A DNA stretch of 64,000 nucleotides, from positions 1 through 64,000 of the forward strand of contig JARBJD010000294.1 of assembly GCA_033064195.1 (NCBI GenBank). Reading direction: 5' to 3'. The DNA comes from Blattamonas nauphoetae. Its lineage: Eukaryota; Preaxostyla; Oxymonadida. Of the stretch, positions 30,501-41,200 are shown in pieces. The stretch's first letter is position 1. The number at the start of each line of letters is the position of its first letter. The notes under the pieces are model-generated. The model was not told where the DNA came from and ran no database searches. It worked only from the letters and a program-made list of their open reading frames with translations. Position numbers and translations under genes: made by a program.

Positions 30501-33029
30501 ATCGGTGCTCGGGGACGGTGACGAATACTGCTGTGTTGGAGTGTGAGTGTTGGACGAGGTGAGAGGGAGAGATCGTGCAACTTCGCTGCTCAGTGATGTC
30601 TGCAGAGCTGTCATCGGTTTTGTGGTTTCGATTGTTTTTGTGCGTGCGATGGGGGGCTTGTCCTGCTTCTGATCGGTGAATGAGTGTGATCTGGCGTGTG
30701 AGGATCGTTTGGCCGTTGTTTTTGGTGGGAGAGGAGCTGGTGTGGCAAACTGGACGAACGAAGATGGTTTCGGAAGCTGTCCAGGCAGCAGATGTGTCGG
30801 TCCGAGCATCGGAGACTTGTTGTTTGGTTGCACTGGAGCGAACACTGACGCTCGAGACAATCCTTCTTGCGCTGGAAGGCTTGAAGCGAACGTGTGAGAC
30901 CGGTTCTGTCTTCCCTGCGTGGCTGATTGAGAGGGCGAGGTTGGGGTCGGTTCGTTGAGTGTTGAAGCTCCCATCAGTCGATGAGCGAGTGGGATAGGCT
31001 CGCATTTGAACACGTCGTTCTTCGAGCTCTGGCGGACAATTTTGGGTTTCTGGTTGGATTTCGCAGCTGATTTCTTTCTCTCCCGATAGCGCGGGATCTC
31101 ACTCACATAGAACTTCGAATTTCTCAACTTGTCGTCCTGCTTTTTTTGGCTCTTTGATGTGCGTCTTTGTGTTGCTGGCTCGATCTGCTTGCTGTGTCCG
31201 ATCGAGATGATGTTTCCATACACTTTGAACGTCGGTTTTCTCTTTCTTGCCTTCGCAAGCATCTTCCTTTCGCTGTGTTTCGCGTTGAAGAGCTGGAGCG
31301 CTCGTTCTTTGCGTGCATTTCGAATATCTTCGCTGACATCATCAGTTGTGATTGCTTTGACTGGAAATCTTTCGTCGCGAGCTTCAAAATACTCCATTCC
31401 GAACGTCGATTCATCAAAATCTGGTTTGAATGGAGGCTCCATCTCGTAAATGTTATTCCAGTCGAGATCAGCAAAAAAGGAATGATTTTGGATCTCTTTA
31501 ACACCACCATTCGTCCCAAGTCGTTCTACTGGATCCTTGGTCAGAAGGGCTTTGATTAAGCTTCGAGCATCCTCTGACACTTCTTCCGGCAGAATCTCCG
31601 GTAAAATCGTCTCGATATCATTAGTAATGATATTATCGTACACTTCTTCCCTTGTTGGCGCGTTGAATGGGGTTGTTCCGCAGAGGAGTTCCACCAGGAT
31701 GATCCCCACGGCCCACCAGTCCACAGTGAAAGTGAGGGCATATTCATCACCTTCGATGATCTCAGGTGCGATATAGTCTGGTGTTCCTTTGATATTGACA
31801 ATCTTGGGATGCGATTTCTCTTCGACATGGACTGAGCTTGCTTCACTTTCCTCCTCATCCTCTTCTTCCTCCTCCGAGGATTCATCGTCTTCAGTTGATG
31901 ATTCAGTCTGAGTGAGATTCATCAGTGGGGACAGATAAGGTCGATTTTTGGGCGATTGAGTGGTTCCTGACGAGGTCGACAGATGTGACGGTTGGCGGAG
32001 TGGTGATACAGAATTGTGCTTCGATAACTTTGTTGGTGATGGGGAACGGATATATCGGATGGGGTCTTTCTTTTCGCTGATATAGTCCACGCTCACTCGG
32101 CGTTCATGTCGGATGGATCCGAACAGCCTTGATTTGGATGATGTGTTTGATTGACTGGGAGACTGATCGAATGTCAACGATGCAAAGCGAGCATCATCAT
32201 GACTCAGCTTCTTTTTGTGTTTTGAGTTCAAGGAGTCCTTTGATGAAGGAAGTTTGACGAGTTGTGTTTGTGGGCTCGAGTCTTTGTCCGGAATAAGGCC
32301 GCTTTCTACTGCTGTAAACATTGCATTGAATGACAATCCAAAATCAGTGAGTCTCAGGTGTCCATCAGCCCCGATGAGCAGATTATCAGGCTTGAGATCA
32401 CAATGGACGACATTGTGTTGGTGGAGAAAGTCGACTGCAAGAATAATCTCTGCAATGTACTGTTTGGCTACATTCTCATCAAAGTATCCAAAACTTGCGA
32501 GTAGAGAGAACAGATCTCCACCTGGCTGATATTCCATGACGAGGTAAAAGTTCTGTTTTGTCTGAAAAGAACATTGAAGCTTGACAATGTAATCACTTTT
32601 GGTCAAACTCAACTTCTCTAAAATGTCAAATTCTAGAATGAGTCGTTTTTGGACTTTGCTTTCTGTGATCCCAGAGCGATGGAGAACTTTCATTGCGTAA
32701 AGTTGCGTTGGATTGAGATTTGAAGTAATTTGGCGAGCTTTTCTTGGACGAACAAGCAGAATTCGTCCATATGCTCCTTTGGTGATTGGTTTTATGAGTT
32801 CAAAATCAGCTAGAGAGTAGACAGGTGGTGGTGGAAGTGGTGGTGTCTGTTTAGATGAAGAGGAGAAGCTAGATAAAGACGATGGGAAGTGAAAATGACC
32901 CTGATTGGGTGATTCGACATAATTCGATGAGTTGAGAGGTGTATGGGTTTTCTTGTTCGGAGAAAGAGCGAAATTATGATGTGGAGATGAATGAGGAATT
33001 GAGTCCATGATGGCGTGTGGAGATGCCAT
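27594..33029 (-). CDS. Greatwall/MASTL/Rim15-like AGC protein kinase
   Basis: Intronless, 1,811 aa. The kinase domain starts near residue 75 (DFELIKPITKGAYGRI), has the lysine in YAMKVL (about 114), the catalytic loop HCDLKPDN (about 209) and LTDFGL (about 228). About 180 residues, Ser-rich and ending in an acidic run, separate DFG from KGTPDYIAPE (about 414-422). That split activation segment is the mark of Greatwall/MASTL and yeast Rim15, which control PP2A-B55 through endosulfine-type substrates. DWWAVGIILVELLCG and an AGC tail (NHSFFADLDW, then FEARDERFP) follow. The remaining 1,200 residues are Ser/Pro/Thr-rich with many SP/TP sites and no domain I recognise. HCD in place of HRD is a change at a regulatory arginine. 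Cell-cycle or nutrient signalling is the family expectation. Confidence 0.85.
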   Translation of the reverse strand: MASPHAIMDSIPHSSPHHNFALSPNKKTHTPLNSSNYVESPNQGHFHFPSSLSSFSSSSKQTPPLPPPPVYSLADFELIKPITKGAYGRILLVRPRKARQITSNLNPTQLYAMKVLHRSGITESKVQKRLILEFDILEKLSLTKSDYIVKLQCSFQTKQNFYLVMEYQPGGDLFSLLASFGYFDENVAKQYIAEIILAVDFLHQHNVVHCDLKPDNLLIGADGHLRLTDFGLSFNAMFTAVESGLIPDKDSSPQTQLVKLPSSKDSLNSKHKKKLSHDDARFASLTFDQSPSQSNTSSKSRLFGSIRHERRVSVDYISEKKDPIRYIRSPSPTKLSKHNSVSPLRQPSHLSTSSGTTQSPKNRPYLSPLMNLTQTESSTEDDESSEEEEEDEEESEASSVHVEEKSHPKIVNIKGTPDYIAPEIIEGDEYALTFTVDWWAVGIILVELLCGTTPFNAPTREEVYDNIITNDIETILPEILPEEVSEDARSLIKALLTKDPVERLGTNGGVKEIQNHSFFADLDWNNIYEMEPPFKPDFDESTFGMEYFEARDERFPVKAITTDDVSEDIRNARKERALQLFNAKHSERKMLAKARKRKPTFKVYGNIISIGHSKQIEPATQRRTSKSQKKQDDKLRNSKFYVSEIPRYRERKKSAAKSNQKPKIVRQSSKNDVFKCEPIPLAHRLMGASTLNEPTPTSPSQSATQGRQNRSHTFASSLPAQEGLSRASVFAPVQPNNKSPMLGPTHLLPGQLPKPSSFVQFATPAPLPPKTTAKRSSHARSHSFTDQKQDKPPIARTKTIETTKPMTALQTSLSSEVARSLPLTSSNTHTPTQQYSSPSPSTDLDLNQAQTDQKIRMVEDSTETIASDFSESCSCTSCSSFSPTIDTQDHSSTLTSFSKSHPPVLVRQTHHPGNHSPSLDNVSIPAQSFPIETKPDGMTSIAATYVDHFLISDTHTPPEFNIPSSLPLISQQQFLSSSEQYHPSVSYSSADSLTQTPSEAHSEVADLHASTSLLPDGDMMGMDQFMSNMDYNRMRSATIAGPMGSDVFGFQYPDLTRSTPHAKRKREAAVVEEPKGGGLKKNKKRRRKRHHPSCKHFKTDLTHNQSKNSISQSSQFSDDRFRSLQSSSSKQLTSSSLLVDLSDIPAPNKQKQSFGIVLDANDASIVSQSPLFAISRQPEQSKGSNQNMNIPLTTADTAPKRAGLWDVRNQGDQQLGSIYLDPLQRTSALSNSSHSHPHEKKVVFSVDPSYNLTHGSEGLSPSASFQSSSSFVSDATFDVPGQHFSQAYTTPETTVYSSLRNPFMQIDAPSPVDSEKEWKQSLVVNVVDSLPPHSSTTPQLGVGRLAMSTPTSSDHDQFDLPHTAFNNGRRVRATYGGSPANSPVFEKRPTPSPPPPFMGSMRSSSVIHQPIGTVLTPTPPLSVTPITSERDSVTPQSLSKYEEHSPQSGNFFGKMMRKAKQKIKNRKSLSKSSNAMLSPNSPFHELISPRGSENTPSPTITHPTIDSSNSPLLPITAGTILSPSSPQLASSFDGKVGIAQIPTREMSPHRPIPEFPPSFQQTSTLKQTFVNFSAQNSPNQKRESSSSPHDEDSPFTSSPLQQALHMPLSPTPRHRKEHAVQLISFSPTHHTFTVPLQPVFEQPNITPNMETPQATPDSLQNRSVEPSEDLSEDLDVHIQMLPSPSSIPFVSAIPSLPTQSSTLPTPLFPTSPKNSPVFHTVPHTPPFTAQTHQHPGGPVFASPFQMGPMNTQNSHPEDRNYGRVKRSQSFLSMSSYLKSHPLSFTATQPSRRPSCVQPSNPSLPVGSQKPL

Positions 33030-33246
33030 GAGGACTTAGATATGCAAGAAATCTAGAACGAACAGAACTAGAGAAAACTAGATTCGATGTTGAACGAGAA
33101 ATCAAAAACAAAGTGTGGGATCATCTTTTCGGGGATTCTCGGCAATTTAGGCTTTTTATCCGAAAAAAGACACTGATTACATTTCACACGGCTATCTCCA
33201 TGGTAGCCCTCTGATTTCATACATGCGAAGTGTGATGAACAACGAA

Positions 33247-34716
33247 TTAAATGGTGTTTCGAGTGAACGACATCCGGATCGTCTTCCCATCAAGTGTCGA
33301 GTTGTGGAATGTGCACATCGCTTCCACCGAAGCAGACACACTCTTGAACTTTGCCAACGCCATTTTCTTTGATCCCTGCTCGTAAATCTTCACAGCTTCA
33401 ATTCCACCAGCCGGAGCGAAGTGGTTGTACAACTGAGAGTCTGTAAGAGTTGGGCTGATGTTGGAAATGTGGAGGGTATCACTTGGAGCTGCAGTGTTTC
33501 GCTGGCCCGACATTGTTAGCTTCACTGAACGATTCTGTGTCCGGTCATAGTTTCGAGTGTTGGGGTCATTGCTGTCTGGTCCAGGATTGTTCTTGATGAA
33601 AGGATGGCGAGAACTCGACACGTCCAGAGTCCGCCCATACATCGGGATCCCACGGAGGGCCACAACAGCTCGACTCGCCTCGTTTGCGTCAGAGAACTGG
33701 ATGAGTGCTGTTTCAGGTTTGTTGAAAAGAATTTTGATGCAAATAATTGTCCCATAATTGCTGAAAAGGTTGAATAGTTGGTCACAGCCGACTCTGTCTG
33801 CAGGAAACTTGCTCACGAGAACGACGGGATTGCGTGTTGGTCCGCCTTGTTGGAAATTCGATCCTTGAGACGAATATGACATGTAATATCCACTCTGTCC
33901 AGTTGGTCCTGGGTTCTGAGGAAGCGAGGGGTTTGTGTAGTCGCTAGAATCATCAATCAGAAAAAGAGAAAAACAAACTAAGAACGCATCGAATTCTCTC
34001 TCACGTCAAGATTCTGAAGAGGACTGTCTTCAATATGCAGTGTGCAGCAATTTGAATAAATGTTCTTTCCATTCAGAATCTGTTTGGCTCGTTGAGCTCC
34101 TTCGACAGAACTGAACTCAATCAAGGCCTGTACATCCTCCATTTTCTGGAAAATCACAAGTTTGTTCACCGTTTGGCGGGGCGACGTGTCATATTGGTTG
34201 AAGATTTGCGAGAGAACATTGACATTGATGTCGTATTGAACATTCGAAATGGTCACATGGAGAATTCGGGAATGACCAGGGCCGTCAGATGATCGAGGAG
34301 AGATTTCTTGTCGAATGGAATATTGGACGTAGATTGTCGAGTCGCTGCGATAACGGCGTGGAAGATTCATGAGGGGGTGCATCGAGAAGATTTTTGATCT
34401 CGGTGAAAGAAGAGAAAAAGAAAATACCGAATGCGAAGTCCAGATTGGGCATATGTGTTGTAGAATCTCGTGGCACTGTTAATGTCCTGGAATTGGAGGA
34501 GGTACTGGGACACGTTTCTAAGTTGAGCACATGTGACGACTGCACCACAAGATTCAGCAACCTTAACGATCTCGTTCTGGTGGGAAAAAAGTTTGAAGAC
34601 AAAGGCGGAGATACTGGAGTGATGGATGGTGAGACCCCGCGAAGATGAACCACTTTGCTGGGGTTTGGGGATTCTGGAATATGGCGTGAATTGGATGGAT
34701 AAGATGAGGGATTCAT
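33247..34716 (-). CDS. PTB/hnRNP L-like protein with four RRM domains
   Basis: Exons (minus): 34,716-34,428 (possibly split, see below), 34,398-33,979 and 33,943-33,247; introns are 29 and 35 nt. RRM1 begins KVVHLRGVS and continues FVFKLFSHQNEIVKVAESC; it is joined to RRM2 by STIYVQYS, the phrase typical of PTB relatives. RRM2 starts RILHVTISNVQYDI; RRM3 is PVVLVSKFPADRVGCDQLF...NYG; RRM4 is DTLHISNISPTLTDSQLYNHF. The YDYTNPSLP linker between RRM2 and RRM3 is also PTB-like. Such proteins bind pyrimidine tracts and regulate splicing. Within RRM1 the frame must change at about 34,614-34,635: either a 22-nt GT-AG intron or a one-base difference. Confidence 0.8.
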
Positions 34717-35038
34717 GGATCAGGGAATGTGAGTGGATTAAGTTGACGTTTAGAAATTGGCCAACGGAAGTCGTAAACCACCTTAGTGGTGATCAAAACA
34801 TAACGAGAAAATGTGAAATGGAGAAGTTTCAAATTGTGATTTTGGAACAAAAGTAGGATTGCCAATAGTACTGTCCTTTTCACCATTCGACTTTTCACTT
34901 CATCACAAGATTGTTTTGAAATGTTCTCTCTTTCTTCAAAATGAACACGAAGTTTCTCCCTATCCTCATCTCTGTTTGTGTTCCCCCGAATTAATCGAGT
35001 AAATCTCACACTCGATGAGAGAGGAGCGGGATCGGTGC
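34717..35038. other. Intergenic stretch, nothing recognised
   Basis: About 320 bases between the PTB-like gene start and the 3' end of the next minus-strand gene. It likely carries the PTB promoter and the upstream gene's 3' UTR. Confidence 0.4.
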
Positions 35039-37370
35039 CTAACTCTTGTTCTCCCAGTTCGTTCCAAACAGATTTGGATAGTGTGGCTGAAAAATATGAA
35101 GTCCAGTTCTCGTCTTGTTGGAGATGAAGCATTCATACACATCCTGAAAACCATCATCGTCAAACCAGATTGCGAATCGCTTCCATTCCTCCATCCCCTC
35201 CGCCGTCGAACGACCAAACCCCTGCTGGCCGAGGCTGATGTTGTTGATCAGAGTGGAGAGCCGTGCATCGGACATCATTCGGGTGACGAGGGAGAGGACG
35301 GTTGTCGCAGGCTTGGCAGGCTGGAGAGACGCTGCGATGCCAGGAATGAACTGGATGTAGCTAATCGAGGCAGAGAGGATTTGCGTGACTGCATCGGCGA
35401 GTGTTGGAGCTGTTCCTGAGGCGAGGGACGGAGAGAAAAGGAGGGGGTGGATTGAGGCGATGAATTCTGCCAGTGGTGCGTACACGAGAAGCTTGCAATC
35501 GCGCAGAGCAACGGCTTTCTGCTCGGCATCTTCCAGCGGATGAGTGAGACCAGTGCCGATGGAAAGGAGGTGGGGGACGACATCCCTCAAGAACAACCGG
35601 ATGGTCTCGATCGATGAACTCACATTTCGATCAAAACTTCGGAGAACAGTTGCCACGAGATTCGTGCGAATCATTTTGGTGCTCGCTGTGGGTGTCAGAA
35701 AGGTCAGAAAGACCAGCACTCGCATTGCACTTTGAACGGAGTCGGCAGAGCCAGGAATGTGTTGACAGATGATGCGAGTGAGCGGAGAGACGAGATCGGC
35801 GATGGTGGGAGGAGCATCGGGATGGAATTCAAGAGACGAAAGGAAGGCTGGGATGTCCTCATTTCCAATCGCAAGAGCAGACTCCAGTTGGAGAAGAGAG
35901 AAGTGGAGACAGTCGAGGAGGACGATGTGGTTGGCGCAGGTGTCGTCCGACTGAGGAACGGACGAGGGTGAAGCCAGATGGGAAGATGGTTGGCGGAGAG
36001 GGCAGGTTTCCAGATGAGCAGAGAAGACGGGGAGAAGGAGAGTTGCAAAGCGTTTGAACTGAAACAGGGATGAATCAAGCGTCTTCTAACGAGGAGACAA
36101 CGGAGAATGAGCAATCAGAAAACAGACCCACAATAATTGGTTCTCTCTGGCGGCTATGGATTTCAAGAGTTGGTGCGTGTTGTGTGAGAATTTCAGATAA
36201 TTCGCCAACCGACTCAGCAGGCCAGCCTCATCCACACTGTTCAGATCAACACTGCCAGACAGAACCTGCTTCAACGCGGAGGTCGTTTCGTCGACGATCG
36301 TGGTGACAGCATCCATCCAGCGTGTGTTGACCACGTTGCCAGCTTCGTCAAGACGGAACGGGACTTCGTATCCATTCAAATCAGCTTGTGGCTCCTCGGG
36401 GTGGATCATGTTGAGGTTTCGAGTGATGTCGGGAAGACAGTTGACAACTGTCGATGGAGCTGTCGTGATCAGTGCGAAGCTTCTCCGCACAAGCTGATCT
36501 TTGCTCAGCGTGAGAGCAGACGTGTCGAGTGTGGGATTTCGGAGGACTTGGAGGAAGATGAAATCGAAGGCGTGGAGAGCCTGGACAGTTGATGTGGCGA
36601 ACGCTTCGTGCTCTCCAAGGGTCATGAAGACACGAGTTGCACCGCTGTGTTCCACACGTGTCATTTGTGACTCGATGAAGAGCAGGGAAGAAGCAAGGAC
36701 ATTCAGAAAGCGAGTTGGGAGGAGGAGAAGTGGCGGAACGTTGATTCGATTGAATCTGTTGGTGTCAAGCCATCTGAAGATCTGAAAAATAACAAAAATT
36801 ATCATTTTTTACCTTTTCCATTTGGACCCAGTCAGAATGAACAGCCTCGAGCAGACAGAGGACGATATGGAAAAGTGGTTTCGTTTTGGGAGGATGCTCA
36901 ATGTCCAGAGGCACATCTACAAAATGATAATGCAAAGAAAAAAATGTTGCAAGAAGCTGAAGAAACCTTGAGAGACGATCGCTTCAATCATTTGAGTCTG
37001 TTTCGTGGAAAATCGGAGTATGTGATAAAAGAACAATGAAACCTGCTCAGAGTCTGAACATGAATGAATTGCTTGTTCCAGTGAAGTGAAGAATTCTTCA
37101 GTGGAAAGGAGAGGTTCGAGATTCTCATCTTTCAAAAAAGAGTAGGAAGAAGACGAAGAAAGACACACCAAGTGTTGAAGAAGATCCATAATGAATCAGA
37201 TATTTGAGAGCCGAAAGTTTATTCTCTTTGATATCAGATTCTAAGAGAGTTCTGAGTTCAGAAGCAATAATCATCAAATCTGAGTTTAATTTTGGTGAAA
37301 AGATGTTCAGAGCATCAGATTGTCCTTCATCATGAGTATCTTTAGGATCCCACTCCAATACACGAGTCAT
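35039..37370 (-). CDS. Unrecognised six-exon protein, helical-repeat type
   Basis: Exons (minus): 37,370-37,169, 37,128-37,043, 36,997-36,967, 36,916-36,813, 36,781-36,128 and 36,058-35,039. Introns are 31-69 nt, all GT-AG with consistent phase. The protein (about 700 aa) is rich in Leu helices: HIVLCLLEAVHSDWVQMEKIF, NVPPLLLLPTRFLNVLASSL, TLADAVTQILSASISYIQ. It has no signal peptide, membrane segment or catalytic motif. It ends VYECFISNKTRTGL...GTNWENKS. ARM/HEAT-like scaffolds and nuclear transport or cohesin-type proteins have such composition, but I do not recognise this one. Confidence 0.7.
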
Positions 37371-38299
37371 TGTCTTTCTTCTCAGTTGGGAGTTTAACTC
37401 GAAAAGATAATTATGGTTTGTTGATTAAAGAGTTTCTGGCAAGTAAGTTTGATTCACGATCGAACATTTCAGTCGCACTCCGCATCGTCCACCTTTCGTC
37501 GAATGTCTGAGTCACACAGAACCAACCCGAGTTTTAGGGGTAAATTCGAGAGAAACAAAACTGTCCAAAAGGGAGTGATAATGTTGGAATGATGAAAAAG
37601 TCCAGAATCGAGAGCTGATCGTGTTTCGCCTTGCCTCGAAAAAGGACGAAAAGACGATGTGTACAAAAATGAAATAAATCCCGAGAATAGCGAATCGAGG
37701 AAAATGGCAAAAAATACACGTGATGTGTGAAGTGGAGCTCCGTTTTGTTTTGTTGTGAATGAAGAGAAACGAACAGAAAGAAGACGCCAGATGATTCAAC
37801 GAGACGACAACACAACCAAACGAAGCGTGATCGTGTCGGCCTCTCAAATCAAGAAAAGTGCAGAATGGGTGATGGATTGAATTCTGGCTTCACAAATCAT
37901 GAATTGTAATCTCTCCCAACTCACACACTCAGCGAGAGGGATGACACGAGTGGAATCAAGACGAAGGAAGATAACGAGCACAAGAGTGAACGAGTGGCCG
38001 AGGGAGTGAGAAGAGTGTGCTCCTTTTCGAATTAATGCGATCTGTGAGTTTGAGTTGGTGAGTCAATAGTGTCTGGTGAAGTGTGTGGCCAGCTCATCTC
38101 AAACGAACCAGGGTGAGATGAGTGGTACTGTTGGAGGAATGAAGAGAGGATGGATTGAGCGTCCAACAAAGGCTCGCGTGGATGAAGTGGCTTTCTTACT
38201 TGAGAGAGGGAGTGCTTGTGTATGGTTTGTGAGTGAGGTGATGTGAATAAAGAGGGTGTCGATGGTGAGGAGAGAACGACGACAATCAAGTGGTGAGGA
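37371..38299. other. Intergenic region, nothing recognised
   Basis: About 930 bases between the six-exon gene and the 3' end of the 2,604-aa receptor gene. Short minus-strand frames (about 37,512-37,847 and 38,032-38,289) have no family features and are not called. Confidence 0.4.
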
Positions 38300-41200
38300 T
38301 CAGGCGTTGAGTTCTATCTGGTTCTGTTGCGTTTGGTTGTCGCTGAACAGAGACGACGATTCCAGAGACGAGATCAGATCTTGAAGTGTCGGTCGATCAT
38401 CAGGCTTCAGCGACAGACACTTCTCAATCACAACCATCAACTCCACTCCCATCGATCGGTCGGTGCACGGCTGGAATCCCGTCCCGAGCAGACGCTGAGC
38501 GTTCGTCGAGTCCACTTCCCCAAAAGGAACACTCTCCGTTTCCAATTCCCAAAGAATCAGTCCCAAACTGAACACTGCCGCTTTCTCCGCAGACACCTTC
38601 TCTTTCCCTTCGTAGATCTCGGGCGCCTGCCACCGCTTCCCCTCGTGCCCCTCGCCGAGGGGCTCAAGCCCTAAAAAAGACTGCGTCGAATTCTGTGTTG
38701 GACCGGCCGTCTTCTCTTCCGTCTGGAGCATCACTGTGTTCTCTTTGTCCAGAAGAATCGTGTGAGGAGAGATCCGACTCAGTGCGGTGAAGTTTTCGAA
38801 GTTCTGACGCATTCGCTCAGCCAGCTTCGCCAGCTGCACTGAGATCTGCTGCTTCTCGTCTTTTGTCAGCTTCACCTGCTGCCGATGCAGTCTGTTGAAC
38901 AGCGTGTCGTTCGTAAAGACGATCGTCGTTTCGTGTTCGTCTCCAAACCGAATCACTTTTCGAGTTTCAACAAATTCGTTCGGAACAACGCCTTTTTCCA
39001 GAGGTTGAAGGCCATCGATCGATTTGGCGTGATCGAAAGCGTTGTCAGGTGCCTTCACCAGATTGGCTGAAGAGGAGTGCTGCCCGAAGAGGTCATCGTT
39101 GTCGGGTGACTCCATTTTGAAGACGATTTCGGCTTCATCCAGTTCTTTGTTTTGGGTTGACAGCTTTTCGGCGTGCTGTTTCTTGTTTCGACGACAGATG
39201 AAGACAATCAAAAGAATCACGAAGAAGGCGACGAGAAGGACGCTCAGAGAGATGATCAGAGGAAGAATCCAGTTCTTGTGTTCCGAGAATTGTGATTTGC
39301 GTTCGTCGAAAGAACTCAGTTTCAGCATCACCGACGTCGATGTGCGATCATCTAACCCAAACACAAGTCGGGCTCGCCATTCCAGTTTCGATTCCAGCTG
39401 CGACAGTTTTTCTTCAGAGAGTGTGAGCGTCATCGATGATTCGGTCCAGTCGACTGTGTTCGTTGAGGAGAGCGGGAAGGTCAGCTTCGATTTCTCTTTC
39501 TTCTCTTCAATCGAAAACACTTCAAGCGACAATCCACATGGAATCAGGAACTCTCCTTTCAGTCCAAGTGTGTATGTCTTCGTTTTCTTGTTCCATTCCG
39601 CTTTCTTCTCGTTGGCTGTGAGGGCTGGTGAGAAGAATATTGAATCTGGTTCAATGTCGTCCGTTTCAATCGTGCAGTTCTCTTCCAACACAATCCATCC
39701 ATTTCTGTGCTCCTTTGTTCCATCTCCACCACTCAGCGACTCAATCACAACTTCCCCATTCCCACTGCACCGGATATTCCTTCCAAAAGACGGGAATGCT
39801 TCGAAACCAGCAAAGTTCTTTTGAAAACTTGACGTGAAGATTTCGACCCTTCCATCAATCATCTCAATGGCACCTTGACGAAGATGCGCGAACTTCGTTG
39901 ATGTGACGTCCAGATTCGTGTTTGTGATTTGGATCACAGCTCCAGTCCAGCTGCAGATCTCTTCTGTGTTCGTCAGTGAATGAGACGACGAGAAAGAAGA
40001 CGATGGTGTCGATGGACCAAGGAATGTGCAGCTTGACAGTGTCATGTTGGCTGTGTCCGACACTTTCGCAAACACACTCTCAAAACCACCCGAAAACGAG
40101 GTCTCACTCAACGACGAGTGCGACAGCGATGACAGCTCCAAAATAGGCGACGATGTCTCAATCGATTTCAGAATCACTTTCGTCATCTCAATCGATCCTC
40201 CATTCATCCAGACAAGACCTGATCCCTTCGCTGTCAGTTCCGATGAACCAACAATCGTCAGCGATTCCAGTTCCAATCGCCCATTTCCTCGAAGCATCCA
40301 CGCAACTCCATTCTCTGGCTTCACTTCAATCGTCGGGTGAGACGTCACACTGTCCGACAGTTTCATTCGCATCGCTCCGAATTCAAGTCCTTTCTCCAGA
40401 ATCGTCGAAGTCACGGTGCTGATCGTCAATCGCTTCAGATTCAACTCTTTCACAACATCGAACAACAACCCAAGTGATCTCGCAGGAATGTTTTCTCCGC
40501 CAAAAAGCGATTCATCTGTCGATCCTGTCGAGTCGGAGAAAACAGACAATTCCGTTGGAGCAGTGAAGGGCCCGAATGTCTTTGAGCTGATCGGGATTTC
40601 CAGCGTTGAGTCCTCCTCGCTGCAGATCTTCGACACTTCCAATGTCGTCGCGAATGGGAGGCCAGGTTGGCGAATCAAAGAGATCGGAGACGATGATCCA
40701 GACGTGTCCGAGGTGAAAGTGATTGGGATGGTCAGAGGAGAGCTCACAAGATGGATCACATACGTGGAGTCTTCGGGCAGATTCGTTCCGCTGACTGAAA
40801 GAACAACCGATGTGTTCATGTGTGTGCTGAACGACGCAGTGATCGACGAAATCACAGGAGGTTCGGGGACTGTGAATGAAATCGGTTCAAAGAAGAGAGG
40901 AGAGGATGAGCCAGAAACGAAGAATCCATTCACAGAATACGAGTGCGAGGGCAGAAGGTCAATTGAATCTCCAAAAATCGTTCCCGAAACAATCCATTCC
41001 GATGACGAGAACGACATTGCAAGGTTCGACAAAGGAAATGGCGAGGAAGTCTCTTTCACTTCAACCACGTACTCTTTCTTTGCGTCAAGTTCTCGACCAG
41101 CAACAGGAATCAGAAGTGTCGTTTGAGAAGGATTGAAGCGAAGAGCCGACGAGATCGCAACAAGACGAGTCGGTTCAGTTCCAGTGTGGAATGAAAGACC

